Below are positions 43,156-52,143 of a stretch of DNA of 64,000 nt, piece after piece; position 1 is the stretch's first letter, and each line of letters opens with the position of its first letter. The DNA comes from JAAYUD01 sp041907665 (GTDB taxonomy: Bacteria; Bacteroidota; Bacteroidia; Bacteroidales; Bacteroidaceae). Made by a program: the position numbers and the translations under genes. The notes beneath the pieces are model-generated. The model was given only the letters and a program-made list of their open reading frames with translations. It was not told the origin of the DNA and did no database searches. The stretch is taken from contig JAYRGW010000001.1 of NCBI GenBank assembly GCA_041907665.1, forward strand, positions 62,001 to 126,000, in the 5' to 3' direction.

Positions 43156-44817
43156 ATGGATTATATGAAAAAGTATTTGTGCTTTGCGCTTTTCTTATGC
43201 TTGCCCTCTTTTTGCTTTTCTCAACTAAATCTTTCGCAAGTATTGAATCAGCTAGATAAAGTTATTCTTGATAGACAGCAAATAACAAGTCTGAAACTTG
43301 ATAGTATTCAGAAATTGAAAGAACAGTTTAGATACACTCGAAGTGCCTTACAAAAGTATCAATTGTCAGATAAAATATATAAGGCTTATAGCAAATTTGA
43401 AACAGATTCGGCGGGAGCTTATGCTCGATATAAACTGGCATTAGCTTATGAAATGAATAATTTGCCATGTATTGAATATGCTAAACTGAATATTGCAGAA
43501 GTATATCATATTCAGGGCATGTATATAGAGGCTTTGAAAACTGTAGGTGATGTGAAAAAAAAGTTCTTGGATAAAGCCGGTCTGAAATACTATTTTAATA
43601 TATATCGTACTCTCTATGGATATATGGCAGACTATGCATCCGATAAAACTTGTAAACGTCTTTATACTGATAAAACAGATGTTTATAGAGATTCTTTATT
43701 GGCTGTCCAAAATAGAGGATCGTTTAATGAAGTTATTGTTAAAACAGACGGTCTCTTGCGTAGAGGATATTATAGGGAAACACTTGCTTTATTATCTCCC
43801 TGGTTCCATAAGAGTGATCTTGATATGATGCGTTCGCTTTGTTATACATTTGCAATGGCCTATCGCCAAGCGGGAGATACGGAGAAAGAAGAATATTATT
43901 TTGCTCTTTCGGCAATCGCCGATTTGAAAACAGGTACCAAGGAATATTTATCTTTATTGGAATTATCGAAGATCTTATTCAAAAAGGGAGATTTGGATAG
44001 AGCTTATGCTTATATGAAAACGACAATGGAGGATGCTGCTTTTTGTAATGCCCGACTTCGTACTATTGAAGCTTCTGAGATTTATCCAATAGTAGTAAAA
44101 GCATATCAGCATAAACTAAAGAAGAAAGAGCTGCAGCGCACTTTAGCTCTTTCGTGTGTAAGTCTTTTAGCTGTTCTTTTATCTGTATTGTTATTTTTCT
44201 TGAATAAGCAGAAGAATAAACTGAACATATCCCGAAAGGATCTTATAAATCTTAACGAGGCTTTAAAATCATCTAACGTCGCATTGAAGGAGTCCAATGA
44301 CGCTTTGATGATATCTAATTCTTCGCTTGTTGAAGCGAATTATATAAAGGAGGCAAGCGTCAGCCAATATATGGAACTATGTTCTCTCTATATTCAGAAG
44401 ATGGGAGAATATCAGCATTCGTTAATTCGGATTGCTTCTAATGAAAAAATAGAGGCTCTTTATCAAGCATTGAAGTCTTCTTCTTTTATTGATAAAGAAC
44501 TGAAAGACTTTTATTCTCATTTTGACAGAACATTCTTGCAATTGTTTCCTACTTTCGTCGATGATTTCAATAATCTTCTTGTTCCCGAAGGGAAAGTTCA
44601 TCCCAAAGTAAAAGGACAACTCAACGTTGAATTACGCATCTTTGCATTAATTCGGTTAGGTATCTCTGACAGTGCAAAGATTGCAAGCTTTCTTAGATAT
44701 TCTATTATTACGATTTATAATTATAGAGTAAAAATAAGGAATGCGGCAAAAGGCGATCGTAATTTGCTTGAAAAAGAAGTAATGAACATTGGCTGTTTTA
44801 AGAATACCACAGATTAG
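43156..44817 (+). CDS. SusR-type membrane-bound transcriptional regulator (DUF6377), paralogue 2
   Basis: A 553-residue protein from the ATG at 43156 (MDYMKKYLCF; the frame is open to a TTG at 43150). It has the same layout as the product of 39720-41348: signal peptide, TPR-like sensor, one transmembrane segment (LALSCVSLLAVLLSVLLFFL), linker, and a C-terminal helix-turn-helix (ISDSAKIASFLRYSIITIYNYRVKIRN) nearly identical in both. The linker holds one extra seven-residue unit (SSNVALK/ESNDALM/ISNSSLV) compared with paralogue 1. It lies 207 bp upstream of susC on the same strand and is the best candidate for its activator. Confidence 0.9.
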   Translation: MDYMKKYLCFALFLCLPSFCFSQLNLSQVLNQLDKVILDRQQITSLKLDSIQKLKEQFRYTRSALQKYQLSDKIYKAYSKFETDSAGAYARYKLALAYEMNNLPCIEYAKLNIAEVYHIQGMYIEALKTVGDVKKKFLDKAGLKYYFNIYRTLYGYMADYASDKTCKRLYTDKTDVYRDSLLAVQNRGSFNEVIVKTDGLLRRGYYRETLALLSPWFHKSDLDMMRSLCYTFAMAYRQAGDTEKEEYYFALSAIADLKTGTKEYLSLLELSKILFKKGDLDRAYAYMKTTMEDAAFCNARLRTIEASEIYPIVVKAYQHKLKKKELQRTLALSCVSLLAVLLSVLLFFLNKQKNKLNISRKDLINLNEALKSSNVALKESNDALMISNSSLVEANYIKEASVSQYMELCSLYIQKMGEYQHSLIRIASNEKIEALYQALKSSSFIDKELKDFYSHFDRTFLQLFPTFVDDFNNLLVPEGKVHPKVKGQLNVELRIFALIRLGISDSAKIASFLRYSIITIYNYRVKIRNAAKGDRNLLEKEVMNIGCFKNTTD

Positions 44818-44943
44818 TTCTTATTTGTTTACTACTTATTTATTAATTACAATTAAGCTTAATAGCCTGTCTAATAGGTTGATTGTAATGGATATTTTAC
44901 TACTTATTTAATACATGTCTTATTTTCTTATCTTATTTAAGAC

Positions 44944-44951
44944 TACATTTG
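44944..44951 (+). promoter_or_regulatory. candidate -7 element for susC
   Basis: TACATTTG, a full TAnnTTTG match, 73 bp before the susC ATG. The leader holds a possible hairpin (AAAAACG 44957-44963 with CGTTTTT 44981-44987) and TTGTTAAC at 44999-45006. Confidence 0.45.
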
Positions 44952-45024
44952 AATTGAAAAACGGGCAATACCTTGACACTCGTTTTTATGAAAACATTTT
45001 GTTAACGATTAATATTATTGAAAA

Positions 45025-48000
45025 ATGGAACAAAAAAAATTGTTACGACGAATTCTATTTGTTTGTATAGGATTTTTGTTTTCCGTCTGTGCTTTTGCAC
45101 AGCAAATCACGGTTACCGGTCATGTGAAAGATAATACTGGCGAACCGATTATTGGAGTAAATATTTCGATTCAGGGAACAAAAGTAGGAACAGTTACCGA
45201 TATCAATGGTAATTATGTTTTGAAGAATGTGGATCCGAATGCTAATTTACTGTTTACTTTTGTGGGCTATTCTACTAAGAATGTTGCTGTAGGAAATAAG
45301 AAAATAATAAATGTTGTTCTGTCAGAAGATTCGAAGGTCCTCAACGAAGTAATGGTCGTTGGTTATGCAATTGGCAGCAAACATACTGTATCTGGTTCTG
45401 TTGAGAACCTTAAACATGAGGATATGAATAAAGGCGTTGTTACGAGTCCTCTTGAAGCATTGAAAGGTAAAATAGCAGGAGTCATTATAAGCCAGTCGGG
45501 CGGTGATCCAATGGGAACAGTAAATATTCGTATCCGCGGTACATCTTCTCTTTCTGGAGGAAACGAGCCATTGGTTATTATAGATGGTGTATTCGGTGAT
45601 ATGTCTATGTTGAATGCGATAGCTCCAAATGATATTGCTTCTATGACCATATTGAAAGATGCATCAGAAACGGCTCAATATGGCTCTCGTGGTGCCGCAG
45701 GCGTTATAGTAGTTACTACTGCCAAAGGCCATTCCAGTCAGAATTATACAAATATAGAATATAGTGGCCAATTTGGCGTAAATAGTGTATTCAAGAATTT
45801 AAAGATGCTTTCTGCCGATCAATATCGTTCTACAGCAAAATCGTTAGGTCTTTCTTTTACGGATATGAATGGCAATACTAATTGGCTGGACGAGATTGAA
45901 CGTAGCAATGGCTTGACTCAGAATCATAACTTTTCTTTTACATCGGGTAGTGAATACTCAAACATGAGAGCATCTATTGGAGTTATAGAACGTCAAGGGG
46001 CTTTGAAGAATTCCGATATGACGAATTATACAGCCAAGTTCGATGCTACTCAATATGCATTCAATAAGAAATTAAAACTGGAACTTGGAGTCTTTGGCTC
46101 TCAGCGTGATGGTAATATTCAGTATGATATGCAAAAGATGTTTTATTCGGCTGCAGCTTTTAATCCTACTTATCCGAACGTAAGAAACAGTAGTGGAACT
46201 TATGATGAGGACTTGTTAGCTAACGAAATCTATAATCCATTGGGACAATTGGAAATAACAAATAAGTATAGCGTAGCTTCGGTTAATGTTCACGGGCGTT
46301 TGACATATACAATTCTTCCTGGCTTGAATTTGAGCGGATTCGGATCTTATTCTTATAGAGATGCTCAAAACAAACGGTATATTCCAAACGATATCCGTCA
46401 AGGCAAATTGAATGGTAATGGATGGGCTTATATAGCCGATGATAATCATAAAGATTTGATGGGCAATATAGAGTTGAATTATACAAAAGATTTTGGTAAG
46501 CATCATATTGATGCATTGGCTTTGATAGAAGGACAAGATTATAAAACGTTTACGTGGAGTACTCAAGCTAAAGGATTTGAAACAAATTACTTTAAATATA
46601 ATAATTTGAAGGCTGGAGCCAATATTGCATGGGGTGACAACACTTCTTATTCTTCGGAATATAAGCTGATGTCATACATGGGTCGTATCAACTATATGTT
46701 TAACGATCGGTATATTGTTACCGGTAATCTTCGTGCTGATGGATCTTCAAAATTAGGACAAGGTAACAAATGGGGGTACTTTCCATCAGCTTCGGCCGCA
46801 TGGATTGTAAGTAGTGAATCCTTCTTTAAAGGGCTACTCCCTATTGTCAACAACTTTAAATTCCGTGTAGGCTATGGTGTTACCGGTAATCAGGATGCGA
46901 TAGATCCTTATAATTCATTGTCTTTAATGGAACCTAATGGAACAACGTTGGTCAACGGTAGTAAAACGACGACTTTTGCTGTTACTTCTAATAGTAATTC
47001 TGATTTGAAATGGGAAACTAAATATACGTTTGATGTCGGCGCCGATTTGTCTTTCTGGTCTAATAGGTATAATTTGACTGTAGATTACTATCGTTCAAAG
47101 ACAAAGAATCTATTATATAATTATACCGTACCTGTTCCTCCTTTTACTTATACTAGCCTATTGGCGAATGTTGGAGAAATGACTAATAATGGATTGGAGT
47201 TTGCTTTTAGTGGTGATATTGTTAAGGTGAAAGACTTTTCATTCAATGCTTCGATCAATTTTTCATATCAGAAGAATAAGTTAGTGTCTTTGCATGGCAC
47301 ATACAACGGGCAAGATTTAACGACGAGCCAACATATTGCTGTTGCAAATATAAATGCAGCTGGCTTAACTCAGAACACCGGCGTAACATATTTGATGGAG
47401 GGGCAGCCCATAGGAGTCTTTTATTTGCCTCATTTCATTGGATTCAGTGATAAAAATCAGTACGAATTTCAAGACTTGAATGGTGATAAAACAATTGATA
47501 CGGGCGATAGTGGTGACCGTCAGGTCTGCGGACAGTCATTACCTAAATATTATTTGTCCATGAATTATACCTTTAAGTATAAAAACTGGGACTTGACTAC
47601 TCAGTTCAATGGTGCTTTTGGTCATAAGATTTATAATGGTACTTCTATGACATATAGTAATATGAGCTCTTTCCCTACTTATAATGTTCTGAAGAAAGCA
47701 CTGAATGAGAATAGCGGTAAAGGTATTTATGATATACAAATCTCAGATTACTGGTTGCAAAAGGGAGATTATCTGAACTTTGAATATTTGCAATTGGGCT
47801 ATACTTTTACACCTAAGCAACTTAAGGCACTTCATATTATAAATAATCTCCACGTAGGCTTCTCTGTCAATAATATTTGTACGTTTACCAGTTACAAGGG
47901 CTTGACTCCTATGATAAATTCTGCCAGTTTGAGCCGGCAGAATGAAGGTACTACGACTTATGGTACAATGGGTGTGGATGATAAGCGTATTTATCCGTTG

Positions 48001-48039
48001 ACGCGTACTTATATGTTGTCATTATCCGTTAAATTCTAA
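45025..48039 (+). CDS. susC: SusC/RagA-type TonB-linked outer-membrane transporter
   Basis: A 1004-residue outer-membrane protein. A signal peptide covers about residues 1-25 (ending AFAQQ). A carboxypeptidase-D-regulatory-like domain (VTGHVKDNTGEPIIGVNISIQG) follows, then the plug (LEALKGKIAGVIISQSGGDPMG, IRIRGTSSLSGGNEPLVIIDG) and a 22-strand-type barrel ending in LSLSVKF with the usual terminal Phe. With SusD it binds and imports glycan pieces using TonB energy. The starch assignment rests on the neighbouring SusR-type regulators, GH97 and GH13. susD follows 29 bp later. Confidence 0.93.
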   Translation: MEQKKLLRRILFVCIGFLFSVCAFAQQITVTGHVKDNTGEPIIGVNISIQGTKVGTVTDINGNYVLKNVDPNANLLFTFVGYSTKNVAVGNKKIINVVLSEDSKVLNEVMVVGYAIGSKHTVSGSVENLKHEDMNKGVVTSPLEALKGKIAGVIISQSGGDPMGTVNIRIRGTSSLSGGNEPLVIIDGVFGDMSMLNAIAPNDIASMTILKDASETAQYGSRGAAGVIVVTTAKGHSSQNYTNIEYSGQFGVNSVFKNLKMLSADQYRSTAKSLGLSFTDMNGNTNWLDEIERSNGLTQNHNFSFTSGSEYSNMRASIGVIERQGALKNSDMTNYTAKFDATQYAFNKKLKLELGVFGSQRDGNIQYDMQKMFYSAAAFNPTYPNVRNSSGTYDEDLLANEIYNPLGQLEITNKYSVASVNVHGRLTYTILPGLNLSGFGSYSYRDAQNKRYIPNDIRQGKLNGNGWAYIADDNHKDLMGNIELNYTKDFGKHHIDALALIEGQDYKTFTWSTQAKGFETNYFKYNNLKAGANIAWGDNTSYSSEYKLMSYMGRINYMFNDRYIVTGNLRADGSSKLGQGNKWGYFPSASAAWIVSSESFFKGLLPIVNNFKFRVGYGVTGNQDAIDPYNSLSLMEPNGTTLVNGSKTTTFAVTSNSNSDLKWETKYTFDVGADLSFWSNRYNLTVDYYRSKTKNLLYNYTVPVPPFTYTSLLANVGEMTNNGLEFAFSGDIVKVKDFSFNASINFSYQKNKLVSLHGTYNGQDLTTSQHIAVANINAAGLTQNTGVTYLMEGQPIGVFYLPHFIGFSDKNQYEFQDLNGDKTIDTGDSGDRQVCGQSLPKYYLSMNYTFKYKNWDLTTQFNGAFGHKIYNGTSMTYSNMSSFPTYNVLKKALNENSGKGIYDIQISDYWLQKGDYLNFEYLQLGYTFTPKQLKALHIINNLHVGFSVNNICTFTSYKGLTPMINSASLSRQNEGTTTYGTMGVDDKRIYPLTRTYMLSLSVKF

Positions 48040-48068
48040 TATCACACAATTATTAAAAGGAAGCAACA

Positions 48069-49796
48069 ATGAAAAAAATTATATTTGGCTGTTTATGTTT
48101 GATGAGTATGCTTATTACGTCATGCTCGTTGGATGAAAATCCTGAAAGTAAGTTCAGTGAAGAAGAGGCTTATAAAACTTCTACATTGATTTATGTGAAT
48201 ACGGTAGCGAATATCTATTCGGCTATTGGTAGTGGCATATATGGTGGTACAGACTGTATACATACACTTCAGGAGTTTACCTCTGATGCAACATTTCTTC
48301 CTGGTCGTCAAGGTGACTGGGTAGATGGTGGTAAGTGGCAGAATATGTTCCTGCATAACTTCAAATCGTCTGTTGACTTATATGCTACTGTTTGGAATCA
48401 CTTGTATCAAATCATAGGGCTATGCAATTCGTCAATTGATAAACTAACGGCATTGTCGGCTACCAATGAAGAGGCCAAACCTTATATTTACGAAGTCCGT
48501 ACTCTCCGGGCTATCTATTATTATTATGCAATGGATTTGTTTGCCGAAGTACCTCTTGTTACTTCAAGTACCGCTTCTATTTCGAGTGTCGCCCAATCTA
48601 AACGTCCCGAGGTCTTTGCCTTTGTGACAAAAGAATTGGCAGAATGTATTCCTAATCTTTCTGAAAGTGCTTCTCAGAAATCAGGTCTATATTATGGTAG
48701 AATAACAAAAGCTATTGCTTATATGTGCATGGCTAAGTGTGCTCTTAATGCTGCCGTTTATAATATCGATGATGCGTCGGCAACTAGCTACCAATCGTTT
48801 GTTGGTGATGATCTGTCAGGAGCTTGTACTGCCAGCGAAACGTTGGGCGCAGCAGTTACTACTAAGGGGAGCGCTGTTAATATATCGCTTGACGGAACTA
48901 CAAGAAATGCGTGGGAAACCGTTATTTATTGCGTGGATAAGTTAGCTTCGTTGGGTTATTCGCTGCAAGCCAAGTATGCTGATAACTTTGTTACTTCAAA
49001 CAATTCTTCTGTAGAGAATATATTTACTCGTCCCAATGATGATGTGACTTACAAAATTGTAGATTACAATTTGATGCGTTCAATACACTACAATCATGCA
49101 GGAGCTATGGGATACTCCGGTTGGAACGGTGCATGTTCTACTGTTCATCAAATGATCGTTTTGGGATATGGTACAGCAAACCAAGATCCTCGTGTTGCTA
49201 TCAATTTCTATACGGGTACCGATTATACTGCCGATACCAATGGCAAATTAGTGAAAGACGGAGCTACGGATCAAGATCTTTCTTATGAACCGATGAAAGC
49301 GATTATTGATTTTAAAACCGGCTCGGATGCTCATGATGTTAAGTGTGCAGGGGCACGTTTTAAGAAATATCAATATGATACATCCAGCAGTATACAAGGT
49401 TGTATGAACAATGATTTAGTTATCTGGCGTTATGGAGATGCACTCTTGATGAAGGCCGAAGCTGAATATCGGCTGGGCAATACAGCAGAGGCGCTGGACG
49501 AAATAAATCAGATTCGTAATCGTGTTGGCGCCATTCCTGCAACATCTGTTTCGCTCAATAGTATTTTAAATGAACGTATGGCAGAACTTTCATGGGAAGG
49601 TGTCAGACGGCAAGACCAAATCCGCTTTTGTACCTTTACACAACCTACCGAAGATCGGTATGTCGGTGTATGGCACAATGCTTCGGCAGGCGATTATAAT
49701 AACGATACGCAAGGATATACTTGTGTTTATCCTATTCCTTATTCCGTTATTAATTTGAATAAAAACCTGAAGCAAAATCCCGGCTATAGTAATTGA
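48069..49796 (+). CDS. susD: SusD/RagB-type surface glycan-binding lipoprotein
   Basis: A 575-residue lipoprotein; the lipobox is LITSC with Cys near residue 19, followed by SLDENPESKFSEEEAY, the usual SusD N-terminal pattern. The TPR-rich SusD fold shows EVRTLRAIYYYYAMDLFAEVPLV, VYNIDDA..., and the C-terminal LMKAEAEYRLGNTAEALDEINQIRNRVG and LNERMAELSWEGVRRQDQIRF. It caps the SusC barrel on the cell surface and binds glycan. It is the second gene of the susCD operon and is followed by a terminator. Confidence 0.93.
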   Translation: MKKIIFGCLCLMSMLITSCSLDENPESKFSEEEAYKTSTLIYVNTVANIYSAIGSGIYGGTDCIHTLQEFTSDATFLPGRQGDWVDGGKWQNMFLHNFKSSVDLYATVWNHLYQIIGLCNSSIDKLTALSATNEEAKPYIYEVRTLRAIYYYYAMDLFAEVPLVTSSTASISSVAQSKRPEVFAFVTKELAECIPNLSESASQKSGLYYGRITKAIAYMCMAKCALNAAVYNIDDASATSYQSFVGDDLSGACTASETLGAAVTTKGSAVNISLDGTTRNAWETVIYCVDKLASLGYSLQAKYADNFVTSNNSSVENIFTRPNDDVTYKIVDYNLMRSIHYNHAGAMGYSGWNGACSTVHQMIVLGYGTANQDPRVAINFYTGTDYTADTNGKLVKDGATDQDLSYEPMKAIIDFKTGSDAHDVKCAGARFKKYQYDTSSSIQGCMNNDLVIWRYGDALLMKAEAEYRLGNTAEALDEINQIRNRVGAIPATSVSLNSILNERMAELSWEGVRRQDQIRFCTFTQPTEDRYVGVWHNASAGDYNNDTQGYTCVYPIPYSVINLNKNLKQNPGYSN

Positions 49797-49822
49797 TATT
49801 AGATAGCAAATCGTTTAGAAGG

Positions 49823-49862
49823 AGAGACTGCGTGAATTTAATTTATTCAGTCTCTTTTTCTT
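49823..49862 (+). terminator. terminator between susD and the GH13 gene
   Basis: AGAGACTG (49823-49830) pairs with CAGTCTCT (49848-49855), with further inner pairing GAAT/ATTC, and a T-run follows. It lies 26 bp after susD and 77 bp before the GH13 start, so GH13 expression is either attenuated or from another promoter. Confidence 0.7.
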
Positions 49863-49931
49863 AAAAGATGATAAAGCTATTGTGCTTCATCAATAAAATA
49901 TAGATTTTTGTACAATAAATTATTAGTATGT

Positions 49932-51674
49932 ATGTTTAGTAAAAGTTCTTTTCGAAAAGTTTTATTCGCTCTGTCGGTTGCATGTCTTATACCCGCATCG
50001 ACTATGGCACAAAAGGGGCCTCAGTGGCTCAACAAAGCAGTGTTTTATCAAATATATCCATCTTCGTATATGGATACCGATGGCAATGGTATTGGCGATT
50101 TGCCCGGTATTATTTCTCGGTTGGATTATATTAAGTCTGTTGGCGTCAATGCTATCTGGCTGAATCCGATCTTTGAGTCGGGGTGGTTTGATGGAGGATA
50201 CGATGTGATAGATTTCTACAAGGTAGATCCCCGCTTTGGTACGAATACGGATTTGGTGCAGTTGGTCAACGAAGCGCATAAACGTGGCATTAAAGTTTGT
50301 CTTGATTTAGTTGCAGGGCATACCAGTGATAAGTGCTCATGGTTTAAAGAATCGAGCGAAGCCGATCCCAACCAACGTTATAGCGATTATTATATATGGA
50401 CCAATGAAATATCGCAGGCCGATAAGAATGAGATTGAAAAGCGGCATCAACAGCCCAATCCTCAGTCGAGCACTATTGGACGATATGTTGAAGCCGATGC
50501 TCCTCGTGCCAAATATTATGAAAAGAATTTTTTCGAATGCCAACCGGCATTGAACTACGGTTTTGCAACTCCAGATCCTGCTCATCCGTGGGAACAACCG
50601 GTCAATGCGCCCGGACCTAGAGCTACTCGGCAAGAGTTGAAGAATATCATGTCGTTTTGGATGGATAAAGGTGTAGACGGTTTTAGGGTTGATATGGCTG
50701 CCAGTTTAGTCAAAAATGATCCGGATAAAAAAGAAACTATAAAATTGTGGAACGAAATGCGTAGCTGGATGAATAATAACTATCCGCAGTGCATATTGAT
50801 TTCTGAGTGGTCTAATCCTGCTCAGGCTATTCCCGCTGGATTTAATATCGATTTCTTCATACAGTTTGGCATTAAAGGTTATCCTTCGTTGTTCTTTGCA
50901 AAGAATACGCCGTGGGGAAAACGCAACAGTCATCCTTATTGCTATTTTGACAGATCGGGGAAAGGGGAACTCAAAGAATTTGTAGACAATTTCTCCGATG
51001 CTTATGGGCGGACTAAAGACTTGGGGTATATTGCTCTTCCATCGGCGAATCATGATTTCCAACGCCCCAACATTGGTACACGCAATTCTATCGACCAGCT
51101 CAAGGTGGCAATGACTTTCTTCCTGTCTATGCCGGGCGTTCCTTTTATTTACTATGGCGACGAAATCGGGATGAAATACGAGATGGATCTTGCGAGTAAA
51201 GAGGGTAGTAATGAACGTGCCGGTACGCGTACACCGATGCAATGGGACAATAATGCTACGGCAGGATTCTCGACATGCACTCCCGATAAACTTTACTTTC
51301 CGGTAGATACAGATAATGGCAAGCTTACTGTTGCCACACAAGAGAAAGATAAAAATTCGTTGCTCAATTATGTTAGAAGTCTGATTCGCTTACGCCAATC
51401 ATCTGAAGCATTGGGCAATGAGGGCGATTGGACTTTGGTGAGCGATGTAAATAAGCCTTACCCAATGGTTTATAAACGTAGTAAAGGCAATGAAACGTAC
51501 ATTGTAGCGTTAAACCCGAGTGAAAAGAAAGTGGAGGCAGATATTGCATATCAAGGATCCAAATCGGCAAAAATCGTTTCTGTCACAGGTAAGGGGCATT
51601 ATAATGTCAATAAGAACGGCAAGGATAAAGTGCTATTGAATGCTTTTTCGGCTATCATTGTCAGAGTAAATTAA
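49932..51674 (+). CDS. secreted GH13 alpha-amylase/alpha-glucosidase
   Basis: A 580-residue enzyme from the ATG at 49932 (MFSKSSFRKVLFAL). A signal peptide ends near STMAQ with no lipobox, so it is probably periplasmic, unlike the lipidated SusG. The GH13 barrel begins AVFYQIYPSSYMDTDGNGIGDLPGI. Catalytic residues are D254 in DGFRVDMAA and E292 in ILISEWS, and the third Asp is in SANHDFQRP. The sequence is close to oligo-1,6-glucosidase and trehalose-synthase-like subfamilies, so it may act on short dextrins. An upstream ATG at 49908 would add 8 residues before the signal. It lies downstream of susD past a terminator. Confidence 0.9.
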   Translation: MFSKSSFRKVLFALSVACLIPASTMAQKGPQWLNKAVFYQIYPSSYMDTDGNGIGDLPGIISRLDYIKSVGVNAIWLNPIFESGWFDGGYDVIDFYKVDPRFGTNTDLVQLVNEAHKRGIKVCLDLVAGHTSDKCSWFKESSEADPNQRYSDYYIWTNEISQADKNEIEKRHQQPNPQSSTIGRYVEADAPRAKYYEKNFFECQPALNYGFATPDPAHPWEQPVNAPGPRATRQELKNIMSFWMDKGVDGFRVDMAASLVKNDPDKKETIKLWNEMRSWMNNNYPQCILISEWSNPAQAIPAGFNIDFFIQFGIKGYPSLFFAKNTPWGKRNSHPYCYFDRSGKGELKEFVDNFSDAYGRTKDLGYIALPSANHDFQRPNIGTRNSIDQLKVAMTFFLSMPGVPFIYYGDEIGMKYEMDLASKEGSNERAGTRTPMQWDNNATAGFSTCTPDKLYFPVDTDNGKLTVATQEKDKNSLLNYVRSLIRLRQSSEALGNEGDWTLVSDVNKPYPMVYKRSKGNETYIVALNPSEKKVEADIAYQGSKSAKIVSVTGKGHYNVNKNGKDKVLLNAFSAIIVRVN

Positions 51675-51866
51675 TAGGAAAACACTGTGATAAGGTTGTA
51701 TACTCGTAAAAGTTGCTGAAAAAGAAACTTATGTTTGGATATGTGTCTAATTAGAATAACTACATTGGCGGTGTAGGCTTAGATATGGATTTTCAATCTT
51801 TTTCGCCCTTTACGATCAACCTTTTTATTCAATCGTTTCAATGTTTTTCTACTTATCATTCATACG

Positions 51867-51953
51867 TTTGGTGGGCAGCAGACAATTGTATGCTGCCCAC
51901 CAAATGATTGTCTGCTGCGCAGCAAACATTCGTTTGGTGCCCAGCAAACGAAT
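51867..51953. repeat. cluster of three palindromes
   Basis: 14-bp perfect arms TTTGGTGGGCAGCA (51867-51880) and 51891-51904; the small palindrome GCTGCGCAGC (51914-51923); and ATTCGTTTG (51928-51936) with CAAACGAAT (51945-51953). The words CAGCA and CGTTTGGTG recur among the units. Confidence 0.75.
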
Positions 51954-52080
51954 GGCGGCAATAGACGAAAATAATGATTGCTCTTTGCGCAGATGATGAA
52001 ACGAACTGACTGCGAGGTCGTTGCTTACTTATCTACAGTCTGTTTCTTCGTTTTTTTATTATCTCTTGTGGCATGCGTTT

Positions 52081-52137
52081 AGATAGCGCCCCCTTTTTGC
52101 TCTATGAACAAAAAGGGGGCGCTATCTATTTTTGTTT
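52081..52137 (+). terminator. long terminator hairpin between GH13 and GH95 genes
   Basis: Perfect 19-bp arms (52081-52099 and 52109-52127, AGATAGCGCCCCCTTTTTG) with a nine-base loop, followed by T-rich ATTTTTGTTTT on the plus strand. It suits plus-strand transcripts best but lies within 65 bp of the convergent GH95 stop and may serve both. Confidence 0.75.
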
Positions 52138-52143
52138 TAATCT

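Larger units (their letters stand above)
51675..52143. other. intergenic region with palindrome cluster and terminator
   Basis: The region between convergent GH13 and GH95 genes. It contains the hairpin cluster at 51867-51953 and a long terminator hairpin at 52081-52127. No gene is supported in the remainder. Confidence 0.6.
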
